DNA from: Pseudomonas sp. HOU2
Lineage (GTDB): Bacteria; Pseudomonadota; Gammaproteobacteria; Pseudomonadales; Pseudomonadaceae
Assembly (NCBI RefSeq): GCF_040729435.1
Contig: NZ_CP160398.1
Location: forward strand, 5,933,001 to 5,997,000
Reading direction: 5' to 3'
Length of the DNA stretch: 64,000 nucleotides
The notes below the pieces were generated by a model. That model was not told the DNA's origin and searched no databases. It saw only the letters and a program-made list of their open reading frames with translations. The translations under genes and the position numbers were made by a program. This document shows, one piece after another, positions 41,398 through 50,518 of the stretch (the first letter of the stretch is position 1; each line of letters starts with the position of its first letter).

Positions 41398-44319
41398 ATG
41401 ATTTCATTCAAACAACAATTACCGCGCTTGACCCTCGCTGCCGCATTGGCGATGGGGCTGGTGCCGCAGGTGGTTTTCGCTGCGGATCCTGCCGTGCAAG
41501 TGTTCACGTTCGACATCGCCAGCGGCCCGCTCGACGAGGTCTTGCTGGACATCTCACGCCAGACCGGCGTACCGATTTCCTTCAGCCAGAATCTGGTGCA
41601 AGGCAAACGCAGCAGTGCGGTGCGCGGTGCCTTGGGCGGGCGTCAGGCCGTTGAAAAAGCCTTGCTCGGCAGCGGCCTGCAAGTCGAGCAAAGCGCTCAG
41701 GGCCTGAGCGTGCGTGAAGGCGAGGCGAGCACACCGGTGGCGGCCAAAGTCAGCGCTGTGGCCCCAGTCACCAGTGCCGATTACCGCATGGAAAAAGTCA
41801 CCGTCACCGGTTCGCGAATCGCCCGCGCGCAGAGCGATGGCGCAACCCCGGTCAACGTCATCACCCACGAAGAGATGGAAGCGCGCGGTTACAAGAACGT
41901 CTATGACGCTCTGGCGACACAGACGCAAAACACTGGCATGACCCAGGGCGAGGATTACGGCAACACCTGGCAACCGGCAGCCAGTGCGATCAACCTGCGT
42001 GGCCTTGGCCCCAATCACACGCTGGTGCTGATCAACGGCCGGCGTGTCGCCGATTACCCCACGCCCTATGACGGCAAGGTCAACTTCACTAACCTGGCGA
42101 ACATTCCCTCGGCGGTCATCGAACGCATCGAAATTCTCAGCAGCGGCGCCTCGGCGATCTACGGTTCGGACGCGATTGCGGGGGTGGTCAACATCATCCT
42201 CAAGAAGCAGATCAATGGCATCGACGTCAATCTCAAGGGCGGCACCAGCGAGCGCGGCGGTGGCGACAATCAGCGCCTGCAAATCAGCGGCGGCGGCAGT
42301 TGGGGCGACTTCGACGGCTTGTTCGGCCTGGAGCTGACCAACCGTGATCCGATCTGGGCCGACGATCGCGGCTTCATGCAGAGCGGCCCGCTGGCGGATG
42401 TCGGTTACCGTCGCGACCTGAGCAACAACCGCTACCTCGGCCCAGGTTGCGGCGCCTATCAAGGCACCTTCGACAACAAGTTGCTGAACAACGCGGGTCG
42501 TTGCCGCACCGATCAGATGTACAACGATTACTGGACGATCCAGACGCAAAAGGAAAACTACGACGGCTACACCCGCGGCACCTGGCACTTCAGCGACAGC
42601 GGTCAGGTGTTTGCCGACTTGATGTATGGCCTCGATCACATCCAGAACAACACCCGTGGCCCGACTTTTACTTCGCCGGACTTCATCAACCAGAACAGCG
42701 GCAATCTGGAGCGCTGGTATCGGCGTTACGGTGAAGAAGAAATCGGTGGCCGTACCAGCAACAACAGCAAGTGGACCGACACGTCGTGGACCGGCACCCT
42801 CGGCCTTTCGGACAAGATCGCCGACACCGGCTGGAGCTATGATCTGGCGGCCAACCGATCGGAATATCGCAGCGTCAGAACCACACGCTACACGCCGCTT
42901 TCATCGATTCAGGATTTCTACCTTGGCCCGCAATTGGGCACACGCGACGGCTACCCGGTATTCGCACCTGATGCCTCGCGTCTCGACCGCCCGTTGACGC
43001 CACAGGAATGGGATCAGTTTCGCAGCAACCTGACCCAGCGCAGCAAGTCGGTCTCGACCAGCTACAACGCCTCGATCAACGGCGACCTGTTTGATCTGCC
43101 GGCCGGCCCGGTCGGATTCGCCGGCGTGCTGGAAGCGGGCAAGCAGGAGTATCGCGTCGACCCGGATGACGGTCTGAATGACGGCACTTTTTATGGTATG
43201 AGCCCGGCGCAAAGCTCCGGTGGTTCGCGCAAGCGCTACGCGGCGGGTGGCGAGTTCAGCATTCCGGTCACCGACACCGTACTGGCCACCGCCGCCGGGC
43301 GTTGGGATCAGTACAAATTCAGCGGGCGCAGCGAGCAACAGAAGACCTACAACCTGGGCCTGGAGTGGCGCCCGATCACCAGCCTGTTGCTGCGCGGCAG
43401 TTACGGCACCAGTTTCCGCGCGCCGGATCTGAATTACATCTACCAGTCTGACAGCAACGGTTACTACCCGGCGCAGATCGACTACTACGGTTGCAGCCAG
43501 GGTGTGCAGGGCGCGTGTGATCGCGGGCGGGTCGACTACACCCAGAGCGGCACCCCGGATCTTGAGTCCGAACGCGGCAAATCCTGGACCTATGGTTTTG
43601 TCTGGTCGCCGTCGCGCAACTTCGATTTCTCCACGGATTTCTGGCGGGTCGAGATCGACGACCTGCTGACCACCGTCGACGAAAACCGCCTGTTGCAGCA
43701 AGAGAACGAATGCCGCAACGGCACCCAGGACATCAACTCGGCCAACTGCCAGTCGACCCTGGCGCGCATCGATCGCAACCCGGGCAATGCCGCGATTGAT
43801 CCCAATCAGTTGCAGCGAGTGCGGGTCAATGCGATCAACGCCGCCAGCGAGCGGGTCAGTGGTCTGGACTTCAAGAGCAACATCCGCTGGGGCGCCGGCC
43901 AGTACGGCGCGTTCAGTTCGGCGCTGGGCTATACCCTGGTGCTTTCGCATTTCTATAAAGAGTCGGACGAGGCGCCGACCCAGGACTGGCGCACATCGCG
44001 GACCAATTACGACTGGCGCAGCAAGGTCAACGCCAGCCTGACCTGGGATTACCAGAAAGCCACGGCGACGTTGATGGGCATTCGTTACGGCTCCGTGACC
44101 AACGGCGCGGGTGACGGGCGTCTGTCGCCATGGACGGTGTTCAACGCCAGCGCCCGCTACAAGCTCAACGACCGTGCCAGTGTCGGCCTGACCGTGAACA
44201 ACGTGCTCAACCAGATCAAACACGATGACTCGGCCGGCTGGCCGTATTACCCGACCGGCAACTATGACCCGTACGGGCGGCAGTGGTGGCTGGATGTGAG
44301 TTATCACTTCGGCAGTTGA
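41398..44319 (+). CDS. TonB-dependent receptor with STN signalling domain
   Basis: A 973-aa outer-membrane receptor. The signal peptide ends in VPQVVFA. The STN domain spans about 35-112 (FDIASGPLDEVLLDISRQTG, VRGALGGRQAVEKALLGSGL). A TonB-box-like YRMEKVTVTGSRIARA and the plug (VYDALATQTQNTGM, NLRGLGPNHTLVLINGRRV) follow, then the barrel. It ends VSYHFGS, so the last residue is not aromatic. The plug resembles OAR/Xanthomonas-type receptors more than ferric-siderophore ones. ATG at 41398 is preferred because AGGGAA lies 7 bp upstream; a TTG three bases earlier is in frame. It signals to the FecR/FecI pair upstream. Confidence 0.9.
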   Translation: MISFKQQLPRLTLAAALAMGLVPQVVFAADPAVQVFTFDIASGPLDEVLLDISRQTGVPISFSQNLVQGKRSSAVRGALGGRQAVEKALLGSGLQVEQSAQGLSVREGEASTPVAAKVSAVAPVTSADYRMEKVTVTGSRIARAQSDGATPVNVITHEEMEARGYKNVYDALATQTQNTGMTQGEDYGNTWQPAASAINLRGLGPNHTLVLINGRRVADYPTPYDGKVNFTNLANIPSAVIERIEILSSGASAIYGSDAIAGVVNIILKKQINGIDVNLKGGTSERGGGDNQRLQISGGGSWGDFDGLFGLELTNRDPIWADDRGFMQSGPLADVGYRRDLSNNRYLGPGCGAYQGTFDNKLLNNAGRCRTDQMYNDYWTIQTQKENYDGYTRGTWHFSDSGQVFADLMYGLDHIQNNTRGPTFTSPDFINQNSGNLERWYRRYGEEEIGGRTSNNSKWTDTSWTGTLGLSDKIADTGWSYDLAANRSEYRSVRTTRYTPLSSIQDFYLGPQLGTRDGYPVFAPDASRLDRPLTPQEWDQFRSNLTQRSKSVSTSYNASINGDLFDLPAGPVGFAGVLEAGKQEYRVDPDDGLNDGTFYGMSPAQSSGGSRKRYAAGGEFSIPVTDTVLATAAGRWDQYKFSGRSEQQKTYNLGLEWRPITSLLLRGSYGTSFRAPDLNYIYQSDSNGYYPAQIDYYGCSQGVQGACDRGRVDYTQSGTPDLESERGKSWTYGFVWSPSRNFDFSTDFWRVEIDDLLTTVDENRLLQQENECRNGTQDINSANCQSTLARIDRNPGNAAIDPNQLQRVRVNAINAASERVSGLDFKSNIRWGAGQYGAFSSALGYTLVLSHFYKESDEAPTQDWRTSRTNYDWRSKVNASLTWDYQKATATLMGIRYGSVTNGAGDGRLSPWTVFNASARYKLNDRASVGLTVNNVLNQIKHDDSAGWPYYPTGNYDPYGRQWWLDVSYHFGS

Positions 44320-44383
44320 GCACACGGTATGCGTGTGTAACGTCCTACGGAAACGGGAGATTTTTTCGCAGAAACGGGGATAT

Positions 44384-44415
44384 TTCCGACGACATTCTCA
44401 GGTTGGTCGTCGGAA
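44384..44415. promoter_or_regulatory. 10-bp perfect inverted repeat upstream of the Xre-RES pair
   Basis: TTCCGACGAC at 44384-44393 and GTCGTCGGAA at 44406-44415 are perfect complements with a 12-bp spacer. It lies in the 269-bp gap between the TonB receptor and the antitoxin gene. No T-run follows, so an operator is as likely as a terminator hairpin. The rest of this gap shows no other gene. Confidence 0.4.
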
Positions 44416-44588
44416 GCATGATCTATAGCATCGGACATGACATTGAAGTCGTAAACGGCTTGGACGCTCAGGCCTCTGATAACGGATGGATTATGCGAAC
44501 TCCCCACCTCGAATACGAAACGCCTGCTTATTCCCATCGCCTTCAGTGGCGCACCGATCGTGCCAGATGCCCCATGGAGGATGTCGCG

Positions 44589-45065
44589 ATGCCCAGCGTC
44601 AAGGTACCCCGATTGACGGGGGTGAAGAAGGCCGAGGGCCGACCTGTCGACTTGCTCGTAAATGGCCAGAACATAGGTGACGACGCCTTTCTGATCGTTG
44701 ACCTGACCGACGAAGGTTTTGAGCTGAATGATGTCGTCAACATGCTTTCAACCTCTGAACTTTATCTGCAAGACGATATGGTCAAACGTATCACCGGCAA
44801 GTCGGTCAGAACCGTACGGCGATTACTGAAGGAAGGTAAAACGGTACGGCTTGACCCGCAGCAGAGCGTCGTCGCCTACCAATATGCGTTGGTGCTGGAA
44901 AAGGCCATTTGCGCCTTCGGGAGGCAGTCACGGGCCGAGGAGTGGCTGCGCAAGCCCTGCACCTACCTGAACGGTCGCGTACCCGTGGAGTTTATCCGGC
45001 ATTCACTCGGGTTTCAGATGGTCGAGCAGTATCTGGGGCAGCTGATATACGGGGTTTACGCATGA
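44589..45065 (+). CDS. Xre-type antitoxin with MbcA/ParS (DUF2384) domain
   Basis: A 158-aa protein. An N-terminal HTH-like region (FELNDVVNMLSTSELYLQDDMVKRITGKSVRTVRRL) precedes the C-terminal toxin-binding domain AYQYALVLEKAICAFGRQSRAEEWLRKPCTYLNGRVPVEFIR, the DUF2384 signature. The ATG at 44589 is preceded by GGAGG at 8 nt; longer in-frame starts lack good sites. It overlaps the RES toxin gene by 4 bp (ATGA). It would neutralise the toxin and repress its own operon. Confidence 0.87.
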   Translation: MPSVKVPRLTGVKKAEGRPVDLLVNGQNIGDDAFLIVDLTDEGFELNDVVNMLSTSELYLQDDMVKRITGKSVRTVRRLLKEGKTVRLDPQQSVVAYQYALVLEKAICAFGRQSRAEEWLRKPCTYLNGRVPVEFIRHSLGFQMVEQYLGQLIYGVYA

Positions 45066-45565
45066 ATCCCTTGCCCTGGGACGAGCAGTGGTATGCCTGG
45101 CGGCTGGATGCCGAGGTTTACGGAGGGACGTGGAACAGCGGGATGGGGTCAAATCTCAATGGTGGCCGATGGAACAAACCCGGGCGGCGAGTCGTTTATG
45201 CATCAGTCGATCCGTCCTCGGCCATTCTGGAGGTGGCAGCCCATCACAGTTTTGATGCGCTGGACAGTGAACCTTATGTGCTCACGTGTTTTGAGGTCAT
45301 CAGCGAAGCAAAAGTGAAAATCGTGCAGCCGGAGGATGTGCCGAACCCTTACTGGTTGAGCCCCGCCAAGCCTTCACCCAATCAACAACTGTTCGCCGAT
45401 GCGCTATTGGCAGAGCATCCGTTTGTACTGATCCCCTCGGCGGCAACCCGGCACTCGTGGAATCTGCTGGTGAGCTGCGACTTGGCGAAGGGGCAGTTCA
45501 GGATGGTTTCCCAGGAGCGGTTTGGGCTGGATACCCGGTTGCTGAGAGAGATGGAGCTGGCTTGA
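45062..45565 (+). CDS. RES-domain toxin (NAD-depleting)
   Basis: A 167-aa RES domain protein. The key residues are visible: Arg14 in YAWRLDAE, NGGRWNKPGRRVVYAS at 33-48, Glu57 in SSAILEVAAHH, and Ser126 in FVLIPSAATRHSWNLL. RES toxins of type II systems break down NAD and stop growth. It is paired with the overlapping Xre antitoxin. The pair is placed between two TonB receptor genes. Confidence 0.87.
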   Translation: MNPLPWDEQWYAWRLDAEVYGGTWNSGMGSNLNGGRWNKPGRRVVYASVDPSSAILEVAAHHSFDALDSEPYVLTCFEVISEAKVKIVQPEDVPNPYWLSPAKPSPNQQLFADALLAEHPFVLIPSAATRHSWNLLVSCDLAKGQFRMVSQERFGLDTRLLREMELA

Positions 45566-45605
45566 TCCACACGTGCCATTTTTTTGCATAACCTCATCAC
45601 CCAAC

Positions 45606-45648
45606 GGTCTAAATCGGGCTCTATAAAACCCTGCTGTCCATTGCACAT
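45606..45648 (+). promoter_or_regulatory. Shared promoter-like motif, copy B (before the second TonB receptor)
   Basis: GGTCTAA at 45606, 9 bp, TATAAAA at 45622, and TGCACAT at 45642, again exactly 20 bp after the T of TATAAAA. The receptor ATG lies 61 bp after TATAAA, almost as in copy A. CTAAAT also resembles the -35 region of iron-starvation sigma promoters. Confidence 0.6.
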
Positions 45649-45682
45649 CCCTGCATAAACCAAAACGCAGGGATGGCTGTTC

Positions 45683-48325
45683 ATGATCCATTTTTCACCC
45701 GTTAGATCCCGTTTGAGCCTGGCCTTGCTGCTGGCGATCAATACCTTGCCGGCGGTCGCTGCCGACGAGCCGACCACCCAATTGCAACGAGTGGAAGTCA
45801 CCGGTACGGCAATTCGCCGGGTCGATGCGGAAACCGCGGTGCCGGTCACCATTCTGCGAGTTGAAGAACTGCGCGAGCAGGGCGTGAGCACCACCGAAGA
45901 ACTGGTGAGCCGGATTTCCGCCAACCAGTCATCGGTCGGCTCCGGTCGTTCGGTGGGTTCGAGCAGCGGCGGGGCGTCGTATGCCGATCTGCGTGGTATC
46001 GGCCCGAACAAGACGTTGGTGCTGCTCAACGGCCGGCGGCTGAGCAACAACGCGACCAACGCGATCAATGGTTCCGGGGTCGACCTGAACACCATTCCGT
46101 TCGCCGCCATCGACCGTGTCGAGGTGCTGCGTGACGGTGCTTCGGCGCTGTACGGCACCGACGCGATCGGCGGGGTGATCAACTTCATCACCAAGACCAG
46201 CGTTACCGAAGGCCAACTGAGCACCCACTACGACACACCGACCCATGCCGGCGGCGGTGAGAGTCGCAACTTCAGCGGCAGCTGGGGCTTCGGCGATCTG
46301 CAGGATGACCGCTTCAATGTGTTCGGCGTGGTCAGTCATGACAAGCAGCAGCGGCTGGCTGCCGAGGATCGCGGTTACACCTACAACTATCAGCCCGGAC
46401 GCGGCCTCGATTACACCTCCGGCACCGCATCGCCGGCCAACTGGAGCCAGGGCAGCAACGCCACCAATCCGCTGGCCGGTTCCGGCTGCAACGCGCCGGG
46501 CCTGCTGGCGCGCAATGGCATCTGCCGTCAGAGCCTGTGGAGCTATCTCGATCTGGTTCCGGAAACCGAGAAGACCTCGGCGTTCGCCAAAGCCACCGGC
46601 AAGCTTGCGGACGATCACAATGTCAGCCTCGAATATTTCTGGGCACGTAACGAAAACCGCACGCAGATCGGCCCCGGCACCTTGATGGGCAATCAGGTCA
46701 ATCCCGGCACGGCGTTCTATCCCGGTAACGGCATTACCCCCGGCCCCAATGGTTTTGCCCTCGACCCGACGCAACCGGTGGATGTGAACTGGCGCGAAAC
46801 CGCCGTCGGCGCGCGCCAGCACGAAGACGACAACACCGGTCAGCGTTTGCTGTTGAGCTTCGATGGCAGCGTGGTCGGTTGGGACTACAACGTCGGTGCG
46901 TCGTACAACCAGAACAAGGTGGTCAATGCGATCGAGGCCGGCTATGTCAACGACCGCGCCGTCAGCGCCGGTATTGCCAACGGCATCATCAACCCGTTTG
47001 GCCCGCAAACCGCCGCCGGGCAGGCGCTGCTGGCAGCCAACGCGGTGGACGGCGATTACTCGACGGCGGTCGGGCGGGTGAAGGCGATTGATGGACGAGT
47101 CAGTCGCGAAATCGGCGACTGGTTCGGCGCCGGACCGTCGGCACTGGCGCTGGGTGGCGAATACCGCAAGGAAGATTTCCATCAGGACTTTGCGCAGTTC
47201 GCCGCCGACGTGCAGAGCCTGGGCGTCGACCCGAATGCCAGCGTCGCCGGGGATCGCAGCGTCTCGGCGCAGTACGCCGAGGTCAACGTGCCGGTGCTCG
47301 ACAGCCTGGAACTGTCCGCCGCCGTGCGCCACGACAAATACAGCGACTTCGGCAGCACCACCAACCCGAAATACTCGTTCCGCTTCCAGCCGTTCAAGGA
47401 GCTGGTGGTGCGTGGCGCCTACAGCGAGGGCTTCCGCGCACCGTCGTTGTACGAGTTGTACAACCCCAATTTCACCACCTTCACTGTCGCCAACTACAAC
47501 GACCCACGGTTGTGCGCCGGTGGTAATCCGAGCAACGGCGGGATCGCCAACCGCGACTGCGCCCAGCAGTTCTACAGTCGCACCGGTGGCAATACTGATC
47601 TGAGCCCGGAAACCGCACGCAACGTCACCCTCGGTTTCGTCTACCAGCCGTTCGAGCGTCTGAGCACCGGGCTGGATTTCTGGTGGATCAACATCGCCAA
47701 CCAGATCGCCGAATTCCCGGAGTCGGCGGTGTTCGAGAACCCGGAGCTGTACCCGGATCGCCTGGTGCGCAAGCCGGACGGCTCCATCGATCACATCGTT
47801 ACCGGCCTGGCCAACCTCGGCAAGATCAAGACCAATGGCGTCGACGTCAGCTTCGACTACCGCTTGCCGAGCACCCCGTACGGCAACTTCGGCATCGGTC
47901 TGCAAGGCACCTACGTCAGCCGCTACGAGTACCAGCAGCAACTCAAGGGCGACTACATCGACAAGCTCGGCGATTTTCGTGGCGGCGACTTTTCCTCGGC
48001 CGGTGCCGTGGCTCGCTGGCGCCACAGCCTGACCGGCAGCTGGAACTACGGCCCCTACGGCGTGGCGCTGACCAACCGCTACACCAGCGGTTACCACGAC
48101 TCCGACCGCGAGACCCACGATTACGTTGGCTCCTACAACGTCTGGGACCTGGCCGGCACCTACACCTGGCGTAAAACCCTCAGCGTGACCCTCGGCGCGA
48201 AAAACCTGTTCGACCGCGAGCCACCGTTCAGCAACCAGACCTACACCTTCCAGAGCGGCTACGACCCGAAGTACGGCGACCCGTTCGGGCGCACGCTGTA
48301 CACGCGGGTCAATTACAAGTTCTGA
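45683..48325 (+). CDS. TonB-dependent receptor without signalling domain
   Basis: An 880-aa outer-membrane receptor. The signal peptide ends LPAVAADEP. There is no STN domain. The TonB box region LQRVEVTGTAIRRVDAE is followed by the plug (DLRGIGPNKTLVLLNGRRL, ALYGTDAIGGVINFIT) and a large barrel ending RTLYTRVNYKF with terminal Phe. Plug and barrel belong to the same OAR-like branch as the STN-type receptor. A shared promoter motif and position before the YejABEF-type genes suggest it takes up a peptide-like compound handed to that transporter. Confidence 0.9.
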   Translation: MIHFSPVRSRLSLALLLAINTLPAVAADEPTTQLQRVEVTGTAIRRVDAETAVPVTILRVEELREQGVSTTEELVSRISANQSSVGSGRSVGSSSGGASYADLRGIGPNKTLVLLNGRRLSNNATNAINGSGVDLNTIPFAAIDRVEVLRDGASALYGTDAIGGVINFITKTSVTEGQLSTHYDTPTHAGGGESRNFSGSWGFGDLQDDRFNVFGVVSHDKQQRLAAEDRGYTYNYQPGRGLDYTSGTASPANWSQGSNATNPLAGSGCNAPGLLARNGICRQSLWSYLDLVPETEKTSAFAKATGKLADDHNVSLEYFWARNENRTQIGPGTLMGNQVNPGTAFYPGNGITPGPNGFALDPTQPVDVNWRETAVGARQHEDDNTGQRLLLSFDGSVVGWDYNVGASYNQNKVVNAIEAGYVNDRAVSAGIANGIINPFGPQTAAGQALLAANAVDGDYSTAVGRVKAIDGRVSREIGDWFGAGPSALALGGEYRKEDFHQDFAQFAADVQSLGVDPNASVAGDRSVSAQYAEVNVPVLDSLELSAAVRHDKYSDFGSTTNPKYSFRFQPFKELVVRGAYSEGFRAPSLYELYNPNFTTFTVANYNDPRLCAGGNPSNGGIANRDCAQQFYSRTGGNTDLSPETARNVTLGFVYQPFERLSTGLDFWWINIANQIAEFPESAVFENPELYPDRLVRKPDGSIDHIVTGLANLGKIKTNGVDVSFDYRLPSTPYGNFGIGLQGTYVSRYEYQQQLKGDYIDKLGDFRGGDFSSAGAVARWRHSLTGSWNYGPYGVALTNRYTSGYHDSDRETHDYVGSYNVWDLAGTYTWRKTLSVTLGAKNLFDREPPFSNQTYTFQSGYDPKYGDPFGRTLYTRVNYKF

Positions 48326-48333
48326 CCCGACCA

Positions 48334-48437
48334 GTGTAGGAGCTGCCGAAGGCTCGGGCCGCGATCGGACGATCTTTTGACGTTAAAGATCAACAGATCG
48401 TCCGATCGCAGCCCGAGCCTGCGGCAGCTCCTACAGG
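48334..48437. repeat. REP-type inverted repeat pair (family 1)
   Basis: GTGTAGGAGCTGCCGAAGGC and the complement GCCTGCGGCAGCTCCTACAG surround a core with GATCGGACGATC symmetry. The element starts 9 bp after the receptor stop. Confidence 0.85.
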
Positions 48438-48477
48438 GATCGAGTTACAGGGAGGGGGCGGGTTTTAGTCACTTATT

Positions 48478-48519
48478 GATCTAAGCCTGCCCTATAAAAA
48501 ATGCCGGCCTGTTGCACAT
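48478..48519 (+). promoter_or_regulatory. Shared promoter-like motif, copy C (before the YejA-type gene)
   Basis: GATCTAA at 48478, 8 bp, TATAAAA at 48493 and TGCACAT at 48513, again 20 bp after the T of TATAAAA. The ATG is 175 bp downstream because a REP pair sits in the leader. Copies A and C also share GCCGGCC between the two blocks. Confidence 0.6.
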
Positions 48520-48555
48520 CACAGGTAGGCAGGATGTGTATTGATTGCTAAGGCC

Positions 48556-48630
48556 CCATCGCTGGCAAGCCAGCTCCCACACGGTTAGTGGCGTTCACAA
48601 GTCACTGTGGGAGCTGGCTTGCCAGCGATA
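48556..48630. repeat. REP-type pair (family 3) in the leader of the peptide transporter operon
   Basis: ATCGCTGGCAAGCCAGCTCC and GGAGCTGGCTTGCCAGCGAT form a pair of arms around a loop of about 30 bp. TAAGGCC occurs directly on both sides (48549-48555 and 48629-48635). The element is between motif copy C and the start codon, so it would be transcribed as a hairpin in the mRNA leader. The whole 48326-48667 gap thus holds two REP pairs and one promoter motif. Confidence 0.82.
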
Positions 48631-48667
48631 AGGCCATAAGCAGCACCGTGCAAAAAAGGATCTGCCA

Positions 48668-50518
48668 ATGCTCTCCAGGCTCATTCTGTTCAGCGCTTTT
48701 GCGCTGCTAAGCCCAATCATTTGGGCCGCCCCACAGCCCGCACTCACCGTCTACGGCGAAGCCCCCAAATACACCCCGGACTTCCAGCATCTGGCCTACG
48801 CCAACCCCAATGCTCCCAAAGGCGGCACCCTGCGTCGTTCCTCGCTGGAAAGCGGCCCGTTCGACCATCTGATTCCGTACATCGACAAAGGCACCGGCGT
48901 TGCCGACATCGATGGCTGGCTCTATGCGCCGCTGGCCTATCGCAGCAAGGACGAACCCTATAGCGTCTACGGCCTGGTGGCGCAGCAGATGGAACTGGAT
49001 GCGGATCGCCGCTGGCTGCGTTTTTATCTCAATCCCCAGGCACGCTTTGACGATGGTACGCCGATCACCGCCGAGGACGTGCGTTACACCTTCGAACTGT
49101 TCACCACCCAGGGCAGCCTCAAATATCGCCAGCAGTTTCGTGACGTTGCCGACGTGGTGGTGGAGTCGCCGACGCAAGTGCGCTTCAACTTCAAGAACAA
49201 CGACAGCCGCACCTTGCCACTGGATCTGGCGACACTGCCGGTGTTGCCCGAACATTGGTGGCGCACGCGCAACTTCGCCGAGGGCGCCGGTTTCGAGATC
49301 CCGCCGGGCAGCGGCCCGTACCGGATCAGCGCGGTGGATGCCGGGCGCAGCGTGAAATTTCAGCGTGTCGCCGACTGGTGGGCCAAGGACCTGCCGATCA
49401 CTCGTGGTCTCTATAACTTCGATCACTTGAGCGTGGAGTTCTTCGCCGACACCGATGTTTCCCGGCAAGTGCTCAAGGCTGGCGGCTTCGACTACAACCG
49501 CGAGTTTTCCGCGACCAGCTACACCATCGGCTATGCCGGCGCGGCGCTGGAGCAGGGCAAATTGCTCCGAGAACATCTGGCGCCGGGTGCCGCGCAGGGC
49601 TCGCAGGGTTTCGTGTTCAACCTGCAGAAGCCCATGTTTCAGGATCGCCGGGTTCGGCAGGCGATCGCCATGCTCTGGGATTTCGAATGGAGCAACCGGC
49701 AAATGATGCGCAGCATGTACCTGCGTCAGCGCAGTTACTTCTCGCACAGCGCATTGGCGGCCACCGAGCTGCCGGACGCGGAGGAACTGAAAATCCTCGA
49801 GCCGTGGCGCGGCAAGATCCCCGACGAGGTGTTCACCGAGGTCTTCGAAGCGCCGAAAACCGACGGCAGCGGCAACATCCGCGCCGAGCAGTTGCAGGCG
49901 TTGAAACTGCTGGAAGCCGCCGGCTGGAAACCTCGTGGTGATCAGTTGGTGAACGCCAATGGCGAGCCGTTGCAGTTCACCTTTCTCAACGGGCAGAAGG
50001 GCTTTGAACGGCTGCTGCTGCCGTTCAAGCGCAATCTGGCACAGATTGGCATCGGCTTCGATATTCGCCAGGTTGACACCGCGCAATACACCAACCGCGT
50101 GCGCAATCGCGACTACGACATGATCGTCGTCGGCTACCCGGTAAGTCAGGCACCGGGGCGCGAGATGTTCAATTACTTCGGCTCCGACGGTGCCGACGAT
50201 CCCGGCTCGAACAACTACATGGTGTTGCGCGATCCGGCCGTGGATGCCTTGCTCGAAGGGCTGGTGCAGGCCGACAACCGCGAAAGTCTGTTGCGCCATG
50301 CCCACGCTTTGGATCGGGTGCTGCAATGGGGCTATTACTGGATTCCCAACTATTACCCGCCGGGGATCTCCACGGTGTGGTGGAACCGTTTCGGCCGTCC
50401 GGCAACAGCGCCGCTGTACGACGCCGGGCTGGATACCTGGTGGGAAATCAGCCCGACCGCGCTGACCGCCACGCAGATGCAGCAACAGCAGAAGGAGTAC
50501 GCGCATGTGGGGTTATAG
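48668..50518 (+). CDS. yejA: YejA-type peptide-binding protein
   Basis: A 616-aa extracellular solute-binding protein (family 5). The signal peptide ends LSPIIWAAP. The start of the mature part, [28 protein letters not shown], is typical for YejA. Later blocks include [17 protein letters not shown] and [20 protein letters not shown]. YejA-type proteins bind peptides and peptide-nucleotide antibiotics such as microcin C. It overlaps the permease gene by 14 bp. It is the first gene of a complete importer operon. Confidence 0.9.
   Translation: MLSRLILFSAFALLSPIIWAAPQPALTVYGEAPKYTPDFQHLAYANPNAPKGGTLRRSSLESGPFDHLIPYIDKGTGVADIDGWLYAPLAYRSKDEPYSVYGLVAQQMELDADRRWLRFYLNPQARFDDGTPITAEDVRYTFELFTTQGSLKYRQQFRDVADVVVESPTQVRFNFKNNDSRTLPLDLATLPVLPEHWWRTRNFAEGAGFEIPPGSGPYRISAVDAGRSVKFQRVADWWAKDLPITRGLYNFDHLSVEFFADTDVSRQVLKAGGFDYNREFSATSYTIGYAGAALEQGKLLREHLAPGAAQGSQGFVFNLQKPMFQDRRVRQAIAMLWDFEWSNRQMMRSMYLRQRSYFSHSALAATELPDAEELKILEPWRGKIPDEVFTEVFEAPKTDGSGNIRAEQLQALKLLEAAGWKPRGDQLVNANGEPLQFTFLNGQKGFERLLLPFKRNLAQIGIGFDIRQVDTAQYTNRVRNRDYDMIVVGYPVSQAPGREMFNYFGSDGADDPGSNNYMVLRDPAVDALLEGLVQADNRESLLRHAHALDRVLQWGYYWIPNYYPPGISTVWWNRFGRPATAPLYDAGLDTWWEISPTALTATQMQQQQKEYAHVGL

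Noticed and set aside
44283..44588. Longer N-terminus for the Xre antitoxin
   Set aside because: It would overlap the receptor end, lacks a ribosome site and gives unrelated sequence; GGAGG points to the ATG at 44589.
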